The notes under the pieces were generated by a model that did not search any database, had not been told where the DNA came from, and saw only the letters and a list, made by a program, of their open reading frames with translations. Shown piece after piece: positions 1 to 6,377 of a DNA stretch of 6,645 nt (within the stretch, counting starts at the first letter, position 1; each line of letters begins with the position of its first letter). Position numbers and translations under genes: made by a program. Source of the DNA: Bacteroidales bacterium. GTDB taxonomy: Bacteria > Bacteroidota > Bacteroidia > Bacteroidales > JAFGXI01. The stretch lies in contig JALSQC010000404.1 in NCBI GenBank assembly GCA_026985625.1, forward strand, positions 1 to 6,645, given 5' to 3'.

Positions 1-60
1 ATGTAAAAAAAACAAAATAATTAGCTGATATACAGGGGGGATTTATTTATGAAAGAGCCT

Positions 61-95
61 AAAAAAAAGACTGTTTTAAAAAACAGCCTTTTTTT
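61..95 (-). terminator. Intrinsic terminator downstream of amt
   Basis: Seven bases on each side form a perfect stem (71-77 with 80-86, CTGTTTT/AAAACAG). After one A/C mismatch it continues with a G-C pair and a run of A's (62-68) against T's (89-95). Read on the minus strand this is a hairpin followed by a run of eight T's, placed 24 bases past the amt stop codon. Because A's and T's flank both sides, it could also stop transcripts entering from the left. The stem has little GC, which is usual for such AT-rich genomes. It indicates that the amt operon ends here and that no further gene is co-transcribed. The remaining bases, 1-60, show no gene. Confidence 0.8.
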
Positions 96-118
96 GTATT
101 ATTTATATGAAAATATTA

Positions 119-1339
119 TTATAAAGCTCCTTCGTCGTAAGCTTTTTCGCCATGTATAGCAATATCAATACCTTCTTCTTCCTCGGTTTTTGAAACTTTT
201 ACAGGAGTAATTTTGTTTATAAGAGCAAGCATTAAATAAGTAAAAATAAATGCATAAGCGGCAGCTCCTAATACCGAAACTGTTTCTTTCATAAAGAAAG
301 AAGCATTTCCTTCGATTAAACCGCTTTGTCCGTTAATACTTGCCGAAGCAAATACACCTAAGAGTATCATTCCGGTAATACCTCCCATACCGTGAACGCC
401 CCATACATCTAATGCATCGTCCCAACCTAATTTGTTTTTTAGTTGAACAGCTAAATAAGCTACTGTAGATGCTGATATACCAATTATTATTGCAGCCCAA
501 AGTGGCACAAATCCTGCTGCAGGAGTAATGGTTGCCAAACCTGCAACCGAGCCGGTTAATAATCCTACAAATTTAGGTTTGCCAACATGAGCCCATTCTA
601 TTAATAGCCATGTTACTGCGGCAAAAGATGCAGCAACGTCGGTATTTAAAAATGCTAAAGTTGTAATGTCGTCAACTTTAAGTTCGCTACCTGCATTAAA
701 TCCATACCAACCAAACCATAATAAACCTGTTCCGATTGCAACTAAAGGAACTGAGTTTGGTGGCGATTTGCGGTCTACACGTTTTCCTACATAAAAAACC
801 GATGCTAAAGCTGCTAATCCTGCTGTGGCATGAACTACTAATCCTCCAGCAAAGTCAACAACTCCCCATTTGGCTAATAATCCGCCTCCCCATACCATGT
901 GAACAAATGGATAATATACAAAAACTTGCCATACTATTAAGAATAGTAAATATGCTTTAAAAGTTACGCGGTTTACAAATGCTCCTGTGATAAGTGCAGG
1001 TGTAATAATTGCAAACATCATTTGGTATGCTATGAAAATAAATGTGGGATATTGCCCGTCGGCACCGCTATATGCATCGCTAAAAGGCACTCCGTTTAGA
1101 AAAGCCCAGTCGAAATTTCCTATAATTCCGCCTTCGCCACCACTAAAACATAACGAGTATCCAAAAGCTATCCATAAAACTGTTGTAATACCTAACGATG
1201 CAAATGTTTGCATCATAATGCCAAGTATATTACGTTTTCCGGCTAATCCTCCGTAAAAGAAAGCTAAACCGGGAGTCATAAGCATAACAAGACTTGTTGA
1301 TAAAATCATAAAAGTCGTTGTTCCTGTATTAAAATCCAT
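119..1339 (-). CDS. amt: Ammonium transporter, Amt/AmtB family
   Basis: Inner-membrane channel for ammonium uptake, working as a trimer in known family members. The 406-residue protein has the family hallmarks in order. The recruitment-site tryptophan is W150 in the HMVWGGGLL stretch. D162 and the first pore histidine H170 lie in DFAGGLVVH. The pore gate phenylalanines are F109 and F214 (the latter in GFNAGS, with S218), and the second twin histidine is H316 in DVWGVHGMGG. By recalled alignment these match E. coli AmtB D160, H168, F107, F215 and H318, so the pore looks functional. There is no signal peptide; residue 1 begins just before the first membrane helix, giving the usual 11 helices. 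An in-frame TAA two codons upstream fixes the start. The cytoplasmic tail keeps the conserved EEEEGIDIAIHGEKAYDE pattern (386-403) that in relatives transmits regulation and contacts GlnK. It follows the porin gene by 25 bases, probably in one transcript. No glnK follows; a terminator does. Confidence 0.97.
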   Translation of the reverse strand: MDFNTGTTTFMILSTSLVMLMTPGLAFFYGGLAGKRNILGIMMQTFASLGITTVLWIAFGYSLCFSGGEGGIIGNFDWAFLNGVPFSDAYSGADGQYPTFIFIAYQMMFAIITPALITGAFVNRVTFKAYLLFLIVWQVFVYYPFVHMVWGGGLLAKWGVVDFAGGLVVHATAGLAALASVFYVGKRVDRKSPPNSVPLVAIGTGLLWFGWYGFNAGSELKVDDITTLAFLNTDVAASFAAVTWLLIEWAHVGKPKFVGLLTGSVAGLATITPAAGFVPLWAAIIIGISASTVAYLAVQLKNKLGWDDALDVWGVHGMGGITGMILLGVFASASINGQSGLIEGNASFFMKETVSVLGAAAYAFIFTYLMLALINKITPVKVSKTEEEEGIDIAIHGEKAYDEGAL

Positions 1340-1364
1340 AATTTAAAAATTTATATTGTTAATA

Positions 1365-2183
1365 TTAAAATGATATTCCGAATATTAAATATACTTTATG
1401 TGCTTGTGGGTTTGTAATTAGCGATGTTGTTAGTGGTAGCGAGTAATATTTTGTAATTTTTATCGTTTTTTGAGCTTTTAGTCCTAAGTTTACAATGCCG
1501 GGTCCGTTTCCGTAAAATCCTGTTTCGCCTATATATCCTATTGTAGTATTTGCAGATTTTTGTTTGTTTAATGTAAATCCTATAAAAAAGTTTAGTTCAG
1601 TGTTTGTTATTGTTTTTGTGTAGCCTAATTCAAAATAATTAGAGTATTGTATTCCTGTTTTTTTGTTAAAATTTGTTGTGTCGTTAGGGTTGTCGCCTAT
1701 TTTTGCTGCATCGGCTCCAAAAATGTTTATGTATGAGCTAAATGTTAATGGTATTTTTTGTGTTCCGTTAAATGTTAAACCGCTCTCGAATATATGTCCT
1801 GTTGTGTTTTTGTTGTAATCGAAATAATTGTAATTTGCTGTTTCGGTCGGAAAGAAATAATCTGTAATAATTACTGATAATTTATTTTTTAAGAATGTAT
1901 ATTGTAAAAATAAATCCATCTCTTGTGCGGGGTTGTTGCCTCCTATTGAGTATGCTCCCCATGTGCCTATTTCTAAATTTTTGTAGTTGGCAGTTATACC
2001 GGGTTGTAAACTTGGCGAATTGCCTCCAAATTGTGTTCCTCGCCAAATATATCTGCTAAATAAATCTGCCGAAAAATTGGTTTTAATTTTTGTTTTTGCC
2101 GAGTCGTTTTGAGCAAAATTAATATTACTTATTGTTATTAAAGTAATAAATAAAAATGTTTTGATTGACAAAATAAGTTTCAT
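1365..2183 (-). CDS. TorF-like outer-membrane beta-barrel, putative porin
   Basis: Predicted outer-membrane barrel protein of 272 residues. Residues 1-25 are a signal peptide (MKLILSIK, a hydrophobic core, then NINFAQ with likely cleavage near residue 24-25). The mature start, SADLFSRYIWRGTQFGGNSPSLQPG (38-62), is the pattern typical of the TorF/Gcw_chp family of putative porins. The rest alternates short amphipathic strands with Asn/Gly/Thr-rich turns, and the last residue is Phe (VYLIFGISF), the usual barrel-assembly end. An in-frame TAA five codons upstream supports the start. It is the first gene of a probable two-gene transcript with amt, so it may let ammonium or other small nitrogen compounds cross the outer membrane. 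That role is inferred from position; substrates of this family are poorly known. Family assignment is by recalled motif, so a neighbouring outer-membrane barrel family cannot be excluded. Confidence 0.8.
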   Translation of the reverse strand: MKLILSIKTFLFITLITISNINFAQNDSAKTKIKTNFSADLFSRYIWRGTQFGGNSPSLQPGITANYKNLEIGTWGAYSIGGNNPAQEMDLFLQYTFLKNKLSVIITDYFFPTETANYNYFDYNKNTTGHIFESGLTFNGTQKIPLTFSSYINIFGADAAKIGDNPNDTTNFNKKTGIQYSNYFELGYTKTITNTELNFFIGFTLNKQKSANTTIGYIGETGFYGNGPGIVNLGLKAQKTIKITKYYSLPLTTSLITNPQAHKVYLIFGISF

Positions 2184-2204
2184 AAAATTATTGTTTTAAA
2201 ATGT

Positions 2205-2234
2205 TAAAAATATGTTAAATTAATCTATTGCAAA
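2205..2234 (-). promoter_or_regulatory. Candidate promoter of porin-amt operon
   Basis: On the minus strand TTTG (2234-2231) is followed after 18 bases by TATTTTTA (2212-2205). This fits the Bacteroidota promoter pattern TTTG ... TAnnTTTG with one mismatch at the last base. It would start transcription near 2198, about 15 bases before the porin ATG. The surroundings are so AT-rich that a chance match is possible. Confidence 0.4.
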
Positions 2235-2280
2235 ATAGTGTTTATTCTTAAATTTAAATAAAAGAAAACAGAAGTTTGTG

Positions 2281-2295
2281 TAGGTTAAATACCTA
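2281..2295. promoter_or_regulatory. Dyad TAGGT-N5-ACCTA, possible operator
   Basis: A perfect inverted repeat with five-base arms, TAGGT and ACCTA, around TAAAT. It contains G and C bases in an otherwise nearly pure AT gap between the response-regulator gene and the porin gene. It lies roughly 85-95 bases upstream of the inferred porin transcription start. No T run follows on either strand, so it is not an intrinsic terminator. Dimeric LuxR/NarL-type regulators commonly bind short dyads, so it is a candidate target of the neighbouring regulator. The arms are short enough that chance cannot be ruled out. Confidence 0.3.
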
Positions 2296-2358
2296 ATTGT
2301 TGATTGTTTATTTGGTTTTATAAATATATAATAAGTTAATAATTATTTTATTAAAATA

Positions 2359-3009
2359 TTATAGCTTTATTATGTCGTTTTTAATTGCAAATTTTACAAT
2401 TTCTACGGTTGAATTTAATTTTAGTTTTTTCATAATATTATTTTTATGAGCATCTACTGTTCTTACGCTTATATATAATTTTTTTGCAATTTCTTGATTT
2501 TTATATCCTTCGGATACAAGTTTTACTATTTCTATTTCGCGGTTTGTAAGAATTGCATTTTCGCCTTCGAGACCATTTTTGCTGCGTTTAAGATATTTTT
2601 TAAGAAATATTGTAGATATATCTCTGCTAAAATATTCTTCTCCGGAATTTACGGTATAAATTGCTTCTAACAGTTCTACTTTGCTTATATCTTTTGGTAT
2701 ATATCCTTTTGCTCCTGCATCGACTGCATTAATAACAAATTCGTCTTCGTTATGCATCGATAAAATTAATATGTTAATATTAGGAAAATTTTGTTTAATT
2801 TTTTTTGTTATTTCTATTCCCGATGTTTCGGGTAGAGTAATGTCTAATAAAATAATATCCGGAATTTTTGTTTTTAAAATATCAAATAATTCTGTTTTAT
2901 TAGATGCCTCTCCTATTACATTAATATTTTCTACATCGTCTAAAAGAGATTTTATACCGTCTCTAAAAAGTTGATGGTCGTCGGTTAATATAATTTTAAT
3001 TTTTTCCAT
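2359..3009 (-). CDS. Response regulator, LuxR/NarL family
   Basis: DNA-binding response regulator of 216 residues, the usual length for this family. The receiver domain (about 1-120) has the acidic pair D10-D11, the phosphate-accepting D56 (in DIILLDITLP), the switch Ser S84 and the conserved lysine K106 (in GYIPKD). A linker leads to a LuxR-type helix-turn-helix (about 150-212): LTNREIEIVKLVSEG, then NQEIAKKLYISVRTVDAHKNNIMKKLKL with its recognition helix near 180-195. Its start overlaps the kinase stop by 14 bases, so the two are very likely translated in a coupled way and form a cognate pair. All phosphorylation residues are present, so it should be active. Likely targets are the porin-amt operon 175 bases downstream and the divergent Rh gene, inferred from position. 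Target genes cannot be read from the protein. Confidence 0.95.
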   Translation of the reverse strand: MEKIKIILTDDHQLFRDGIKSLLDDVENINVIGEASNKTELFDILKTKIPDIILLDITLPETSGIEITKKIKQNFPNINILILSMHNEDEFVINAVDAGAKGYIPKDISKVELLEAIYTVNSGEEYFSRDISTIFLKKYLKRSKNGLEGENAILTNREIEIVKLVSEGYKNQEIAKKLYISVRTVDAHKNNIMKKLKLNSTVEIVKFAIKNDIIKL

Positions 3010-4792
3010 TATTTAGTTGTTTTAGGGGTATTTTACAATATATTTTTGTTCCTTTATTTAATTCTGATTTTATATTTACATAGCCGTTTATAATATTGAT
3101 GCGTTCTTTTATGTTTGATAGTCCGTTTCCTTTTAAAACGGTTTCTTGGCTTAACAAAAAGCCTTTGCCGTTATCTTCTATAATTAGATTTATAATTTCG
3201 TTTTTGCAATTTATGATTAAATTTACATTATTTGCTTTGCTGTGTTTTAATATATTGCTAAAAGTTTCTTGAATTATTCTGTAAATGTGAACTTCTATTT
3301 TTTTATTAATATTTTTGTTCTCTATATTTTGTGTAAAGTTTACATTTATTTTTGTATTGGTGTAAAATTCGCGAATTAATTTTTTTATTGCTGTTAATAA
3401 TCCTAATTCTGTAAGAACAGCCGGCATTAAGTTATTTGATATGCTTCGTATTTCGTTCATTATTTTTATGAATAGAGCATCGATTTGCTTTATTGTTTTT
3501 GTATCTGTAATATTTTTTATTTGTTCAAATTTTAGTTTTAATGCTAAAATTAATTGCCCTAAACTATCGTGTAGTTCTCGTGATAATCGTTGGCGTTCTA
3601 TTTCTTGTCCTTCGAAAAGCGATTTTGTTTGCAGTTTGCGTTCTTGTTCCAGTTTTTTTGTTTGTTCTTCGAGTTGAATAAGCATTTTATTAAAAGCTAT
3701 TATTAAATCACCTATTTCGTCGTTACTTTTTATATTTACAAATTTTCCTTTTTCTCCTATTATTATTTTATCAGTTGCTTGTTTTAATTTTTGTATTGGT
3801 GCGGTTATTTTTGTAGATAATATAACAACTAATCCTAACATAAGTATGCTTAATACTAAACTCATAAATAAAATATCGTTACGTATTAAATATATTGGTA
3901 TCATTGCTTCTTTTGTATCTATCTCGGCAAGAATTACCCAATCTAAACCTTTAAATCCAACTCTGCTATACGAGCTTAAAACCGATATTTTTCTGTAATC
4001 AAATATTTGTTTTGTTTCTGTTTTGTAATTTAATGCCTCTTTTACACCTTGGGTATTTACTTTAATATTATAAATTGAATTATTTTTGAATCGTGATGAA
4101 CTACGCATAAAATAATCACTGCCAACTAAATATGTTTCTCCGGTTTTACCTAATCCGTTGTGTGGATTATTTTCATACATTATTTTATTAATGGCATTTA
4201 ACGATATTTCTGTAATTATGCTACCTTTATAATTATTCTCGTGATATAATTTTTTTATTATAAATATCGATTTATTGCTTGTTAAGTATTTACTTTTTTT
4301 ATCGTAAATAAAAGGTTTGCAATATTTAATGCTTGAGTTTATAACATTTTTTATATATTTATAATTTAACGATTCTTTTTGTAAACTGTCGAAGTTAAAG
4401 TTATTATTGATATCTATAAATAAAATGTTGTTATTTTTAGAAATAAAAAATATTTTGTTGTAAGAACTTTTTTTTCCTATATTTTCTTTAATATTATTTT
4501 TTAAATCAATAATTAATTCCGAGTTAAAATCTAATTTATTATTATTTAAGTATTTTAAAATACTATCGGTTTTGTGGTATCTTGATAAAGTATTTATGTA
4601 ATTATATCTATGCATAAAAAAATCTTTTATGCGATTTGATTTTTCGATTCTAATTGTTGTTAATTGATCGAAAGTTCTGTTTATTAAAGCATTTTTAGAT
4701 TTAAAATAAAAATAGGTATCAATAATTATAATAGGAACAATACTTAAAATTAAAAAATTAAAAAATATTTTTTTTGTTATAGATACCCTCAT
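2996..4792 (-). CDS. Membrane sensor histidine kinase with Cache-like sensor and HAMP (HisKA_3 type)
   Basis: Partner kinase of the response regulator, 598 residues. Order of parts: membrane helix (about 9-30); a periplasmic sensor (about 31-305); a second membrane helix (about 306-327); HAMP (328-380, with P332 and DEIG at 358-361); a short coiled coil; a HisKA_3 dimerisation domain with the phosphorylated H408 in RQRLSRELHDSLGQ; and an HATPase domain with N-box N513 (IIQETFSN), G1 box EDNGKGF (539-545) and G2 box KGNGLSN (554-560). The sensor shows Cache hallmarks: GLGKTGETYLVGSDYFMRSS (213-232) and, before the second helix, VLSSYSRV...GLDWVILAEID (271-291). The membrane-distal half is rich in Asn/Lys and not recognisable by eye. 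The ligand is unknown; Cache domains bind small molecules such as amino acids, amines or organic acids. The ATG is the first start codon after an in-frame stop at 4862-4864. No clear promoter was found; weak TAnnTTTA matches lie at 4814-4821 and 4835-4842. Confidence 0.93.
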   Translation of the reverse strand: MRVSITKKIFFNFLILSIVPIIIIDTYFYFKSKNALINRTFDQLTTIRIEKSNRIKDFFMHRYNYINTLSRYHKTDSILKYLNNNKLDFNSELIIDLKNNIKENIGKKSSYNKIFFISKNNNILFIDINNNFNFDSLQKESLNYKYIKNVINSSIKYCKPFIYDKKSKYLTSNKSIFIIKKLYHENNYKGSIITEISLNAINKIMYENNPHNGLGKTGETYLVGSDYFMRSSSRFKNNSIYNIKVNTQGVKEALNYKTETKQIFDYRKISVLSSYSRVGFKGLDWVILAEIDTKEAMIPIYLIRNDILFMSLVLSILMLGLVVILSTKITAPIQKLKQATDKIIIGEKGKFVNIKSNDEIGDLIIAFNKMLIQLEEQTKKLEQERKLQTKSLFEGQEIERQRLSRELHDSLGQLILALKLKFEQIKNITDTKTIKQIDALFIKIMNEIRSISNNLMPAVLTELGLLTAIKKLIREFYTNTKINVNFTQNIENKNINKKIEVHIYRIIQETFSNILKHSKANNVNLIINCKNEIINLIIEDNGKGFLLSQETVLKGNGLSNIKERINIINGYVNIKSELNKGTKIYCKIPLKQLNNGKN

Positions 4793-4892
4793 AAGTAAGT
4801 AATTAAAATTATATAAAAATACAATAATAAATTTTAAAAGTAATCCTAAAAAATTACATTTTTAAACTATATGTGAGATGCTAATATATTTA

Positions 4893-4904
4893 TGTTTATA
4901 AACA
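4893..4904. promoter_or_regulatory. 12-bp perfect palindrome in divergent promoter region
   Basis: TGTTTATAAACA reads identically on both strands. It sits in the 191-base gap between the divergent kinase and Rh genes, centred about 65 bases upstream of the inferred Rh transcription start. The position suits a binding site for a dimeric regulator acting on either gene. The half-site TGTTTAT also occurs at 2239-2245 and 2305-2311, upstream of porin-amt. It is AT-rich apart from two G/C bases, so chance occurrence is possible. Confidence 0.35.
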
Positions 4905-4930
4905 GATATTAAAATAGGTGTTTTTCTGCT

Positions 4931-4957
4931 TTTGTATAAGCAAATTACTTATTTTTG
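4931..4957 (+). promoter_or_regulatory. Candidate Bacteroidota-type promoter of the Rh gene
   Basis: TTTG at 4931-4934 and TATTTTTG at 4950-4957; the second is an exact match to the Bacteroidota -7 element TAnnTTTG. The spacer of 15 bases is slightly shorter than usual. Transcription would start near 4964, leaving about 20 untranslated bases before the ATG at 4984. A TAGGT half-site, the same as the arm of the dyad at 2281-2295, lies just upstream at 4915-4919. Confidence 0.5.
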
Positions 4958-4983
4958 TTCGTTTTTTACTTAAAATTTAAAAA

Positions 4984-6141
4984 ATGAATAAAAAAGGTTT
5001 AATATTATTACTATTAATAATAGTATCGGCAAAAAGTTTGTTTGCTCAAATTGTAAATACAGATGTTTTAAATACATTAACCGATGTTCAAAAATATTAT
5101 AGAGCCATACATGTAATGGCTATGCTTTTACTTGGATTTGGGTTTTTAATGGTATTTGTCCGAAAATACGGACGTTCTGCTATTACGGCAACATTTTTAT
5201 TGGTAAGTGTTTCTATTCCTGCATATATTACTTTTGCAGGTAGTAGTATTTTTAGTAAAAATAATTTGTCTGAAATAGATATATTAATATTATCGGAGTT
5301 TGCTGCAGCAAGTTTATTAATTACTGCAGGAGCTGTTCTAGGGCGATTAAAAATGTATCAATATTTAATACTTGGTATTTTATTTATACCTGTTTATATG
5401 TTAAACGAGCAAATAATGCTTAATAACGGATTTGGATTAATACAACAGGGTAGTTTTATTGATGTAGGAGGCTCAATAGTTATTCATATGTTTGGAGCAA
5501 TATTTGGATTAGGAGTAGCTATGTCCATGACAAGTAAAACTGAGTTTAAATCAGATATTGAAACAGATTTTACATCTGATAGATTTTCGCTTTTGGGAAG
5601 TATGATATTATGGATATTTTGGCCAAGTTTCTGTTCGGCTTTAGTGTTACCGGAGGAGGTTGTTATAACTGCAATTAATGTAATATTGGCTTTAAGTGGA
5701 GCAACAATTATAACTTATATCTTTACAACATGGTTAAGAGGAAAAATTGATGCAGCCGATATTGCAAATGCATCGCTTGCGGGCGGAGTAGCAATTGGCT
5801 CTGTTTGTAATACTGCAAGTCCAACCGAGTCTATAATTATAGGTTTAGTAGCAGGGGCCATATCTACAATAGGTTTTGCCGTTATTCAAAAACATTTGCA
5901 AAAAGGCTTAAAATTAATTGATACTTGTGGAGTATCTAATTTACATGGAATTCCCGGGCTTTTTGGTGGTTTAGTAGCATTAATAATAATTCCAAATATA
6001 AATATAACCGCACAATTAGAAGGTATAGGACTAACAATTATGATTGCAATTTTAGGCGGATTAATAACAGGGAAATTAATATCATTTACAGGTAAAAGAA
6101 AAATACCTTACACCGATAGCGAAGAATTTATTGCAGAATAA
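4984..6141 (+). CDS. Rh-family (Rh50-like) ammonia/ammonium channel
   Basis: Inner-membrane channel of the Rhesus branch of the Amt/Rh superfamily, 385 residues. Rh-type, not Amt-type, signatures run through it: IHVMAMLLLGFGFLMVFVRKYG (42-63); EFAAASLLITAGAVLGRL (105-122); DVGGSIVIHMFGAIFGLG (160-177) with D160 and first pore histidine H168; LGSMILWIFWPSFCSA (204-219) with gate F216; ANASLAGGVAIG (261-272); and DTCGVSNLHGIPGLFGG (313-329) with the second pore histidine H320. By recalled alignment these match human RhCG D177, H185, F235 and H344, with F106 matching F130. Residues 1-21 look like a signal peptide ending LFA-Q. An in-frame TAA two codons upstream fixes the start. The protein is somewhat shorter than Nitrosomonas Rh50, with a short acidic tail (YTDSEEFIAE). 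It should pass NH3/NH4+, though CO2 has also been proposed for Rh proteins. Downstream in the same direction lies glutamate dehydrogenase, which would fix incoming ammonium. Confidence 0.93.
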   Translation: MNKKGLILLLLIIVSAKSLFAQIVNTDVLNTLTDVQKYYRAIHVMAMLLLGFGFLMVFVRKYGRSAITATFLLVSVSIPAYITFAGSSIFSKNNLSEIDILILSEFAAASLLITAGAVLGRLKMYQYLILGILFIPVYMLNEQIMLNNGFGLIQQGSFIDVGGSIVIHMFGAIFGLGVAMSMTSKTEFKSDIETDFTSDRFSLLGSMILWIFWPSFCSALVLPEEVVITAINVILALSGATIITYIFTTWLRGKIDAADIANASLAGGVAIGSVCNTASPTESIIIGLVAGAISTIGFAVIQKHLQKGLKLIDTCGVSNLHGIPGLFGGLVALIIIPNINITAQLEGIGLTIMIAILGGLITGKLISFTGKRKIPYTDSEEFIAE

Positions 6142-6149
6142 ATTGTAGC

Positions 6150-6260
6150 ATAAAAATAAAAATATTTGTATTTACATTTTTTGCTTTTGTTATTATTATT
6201 TTTTAAATTGTAACAATTGATAGATGATGTATTTATTGTCGTATATAAAAATAAAAATAT
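6150..6260 (+). repeat. 16-base direct repeat pair, 79 bases apart
   Basis: ATAAAAATAAAAATAT occurs identically at 6150-6165 and 6245-6260 in the gap between the Rh gene and gdhA. The first copy starts nine bases after the Rh stop codon. The sequence contains only A and T in a region that is nearly all A/T, so independent origin from low complexity is possible. The second copy is also the left arm of the inverted repeat at 6246-6279. Confidence 0.5.
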
Positions 6261-6279
6261 GTAGTTATTTTTATTTTTA
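6246..6279 (+). repeat. 14-bp perfect inverted repeat, AT-only hairpin
   Basis: Arms at 6246-6259 and 6266-6279 are perfectly complementary over 14 bases around a six-base loop (TGTAGT). It lies 104 bases after the Rh stop and about 100 bases before the gdhA start. With T-rich sequence in its right arm it could act as a weak terminator of the Rh transcript or as a structured leader element of gdhA. The stem has no G-C pair and no T run beyond the arm, so a strong intrinsic terminator is unlikely. Confidence 0.45.
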
Positions 6280-6377
6280 AGACCATTTAAATAATATGTT
6301 TTAAAACTATTTTATAATTAAAATAATATATTTAATTTTACATCATTAAAATAAATTTTTTAAATAAAAAAATAATT

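Noticed and set aside
35..160. Small plus-strand frame starting at ATG 49 after a run of six G's that resembles a ribosome site
   Set aside because: It runs through the amt terminator and into the amt 3' end, is only about 35 codons long, and has no protein-like features. The G run is curious, but its role cannot be judged at the window edge.
736..1256. Two plus-strand open frames (736-960 and 987-1256) opposite amt
   Set aside because: They lie wholly inside the strongly conserved amt gene on the other strand, and their translations show no domain pattern. They are by-products of amt codon use.
2238..2358. Possible terminator between the response regulator and the porin
   Set aside because: The only G/C-containing stem (2281-2295) has five-base arms and no following T run on the minus strand, so read-through from the regulator into porin-amt remains possible.
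2681..2974. Plus-strand open frame opposite the response regulator
   Set aside because: It overlaps the receiver domain, whose motifs are unambiguous on the minus strand, and has no recognisable protein features.
3441..3677. Plus-strand open frame rich in Ser/Phe/Cys opposite the kinase
   Set aside because: It is the complement of the phosphorylated-histidine region of the kinase; the Ser/Cys/Phe richness reflects reversed Glu/Lys/Arg codons.
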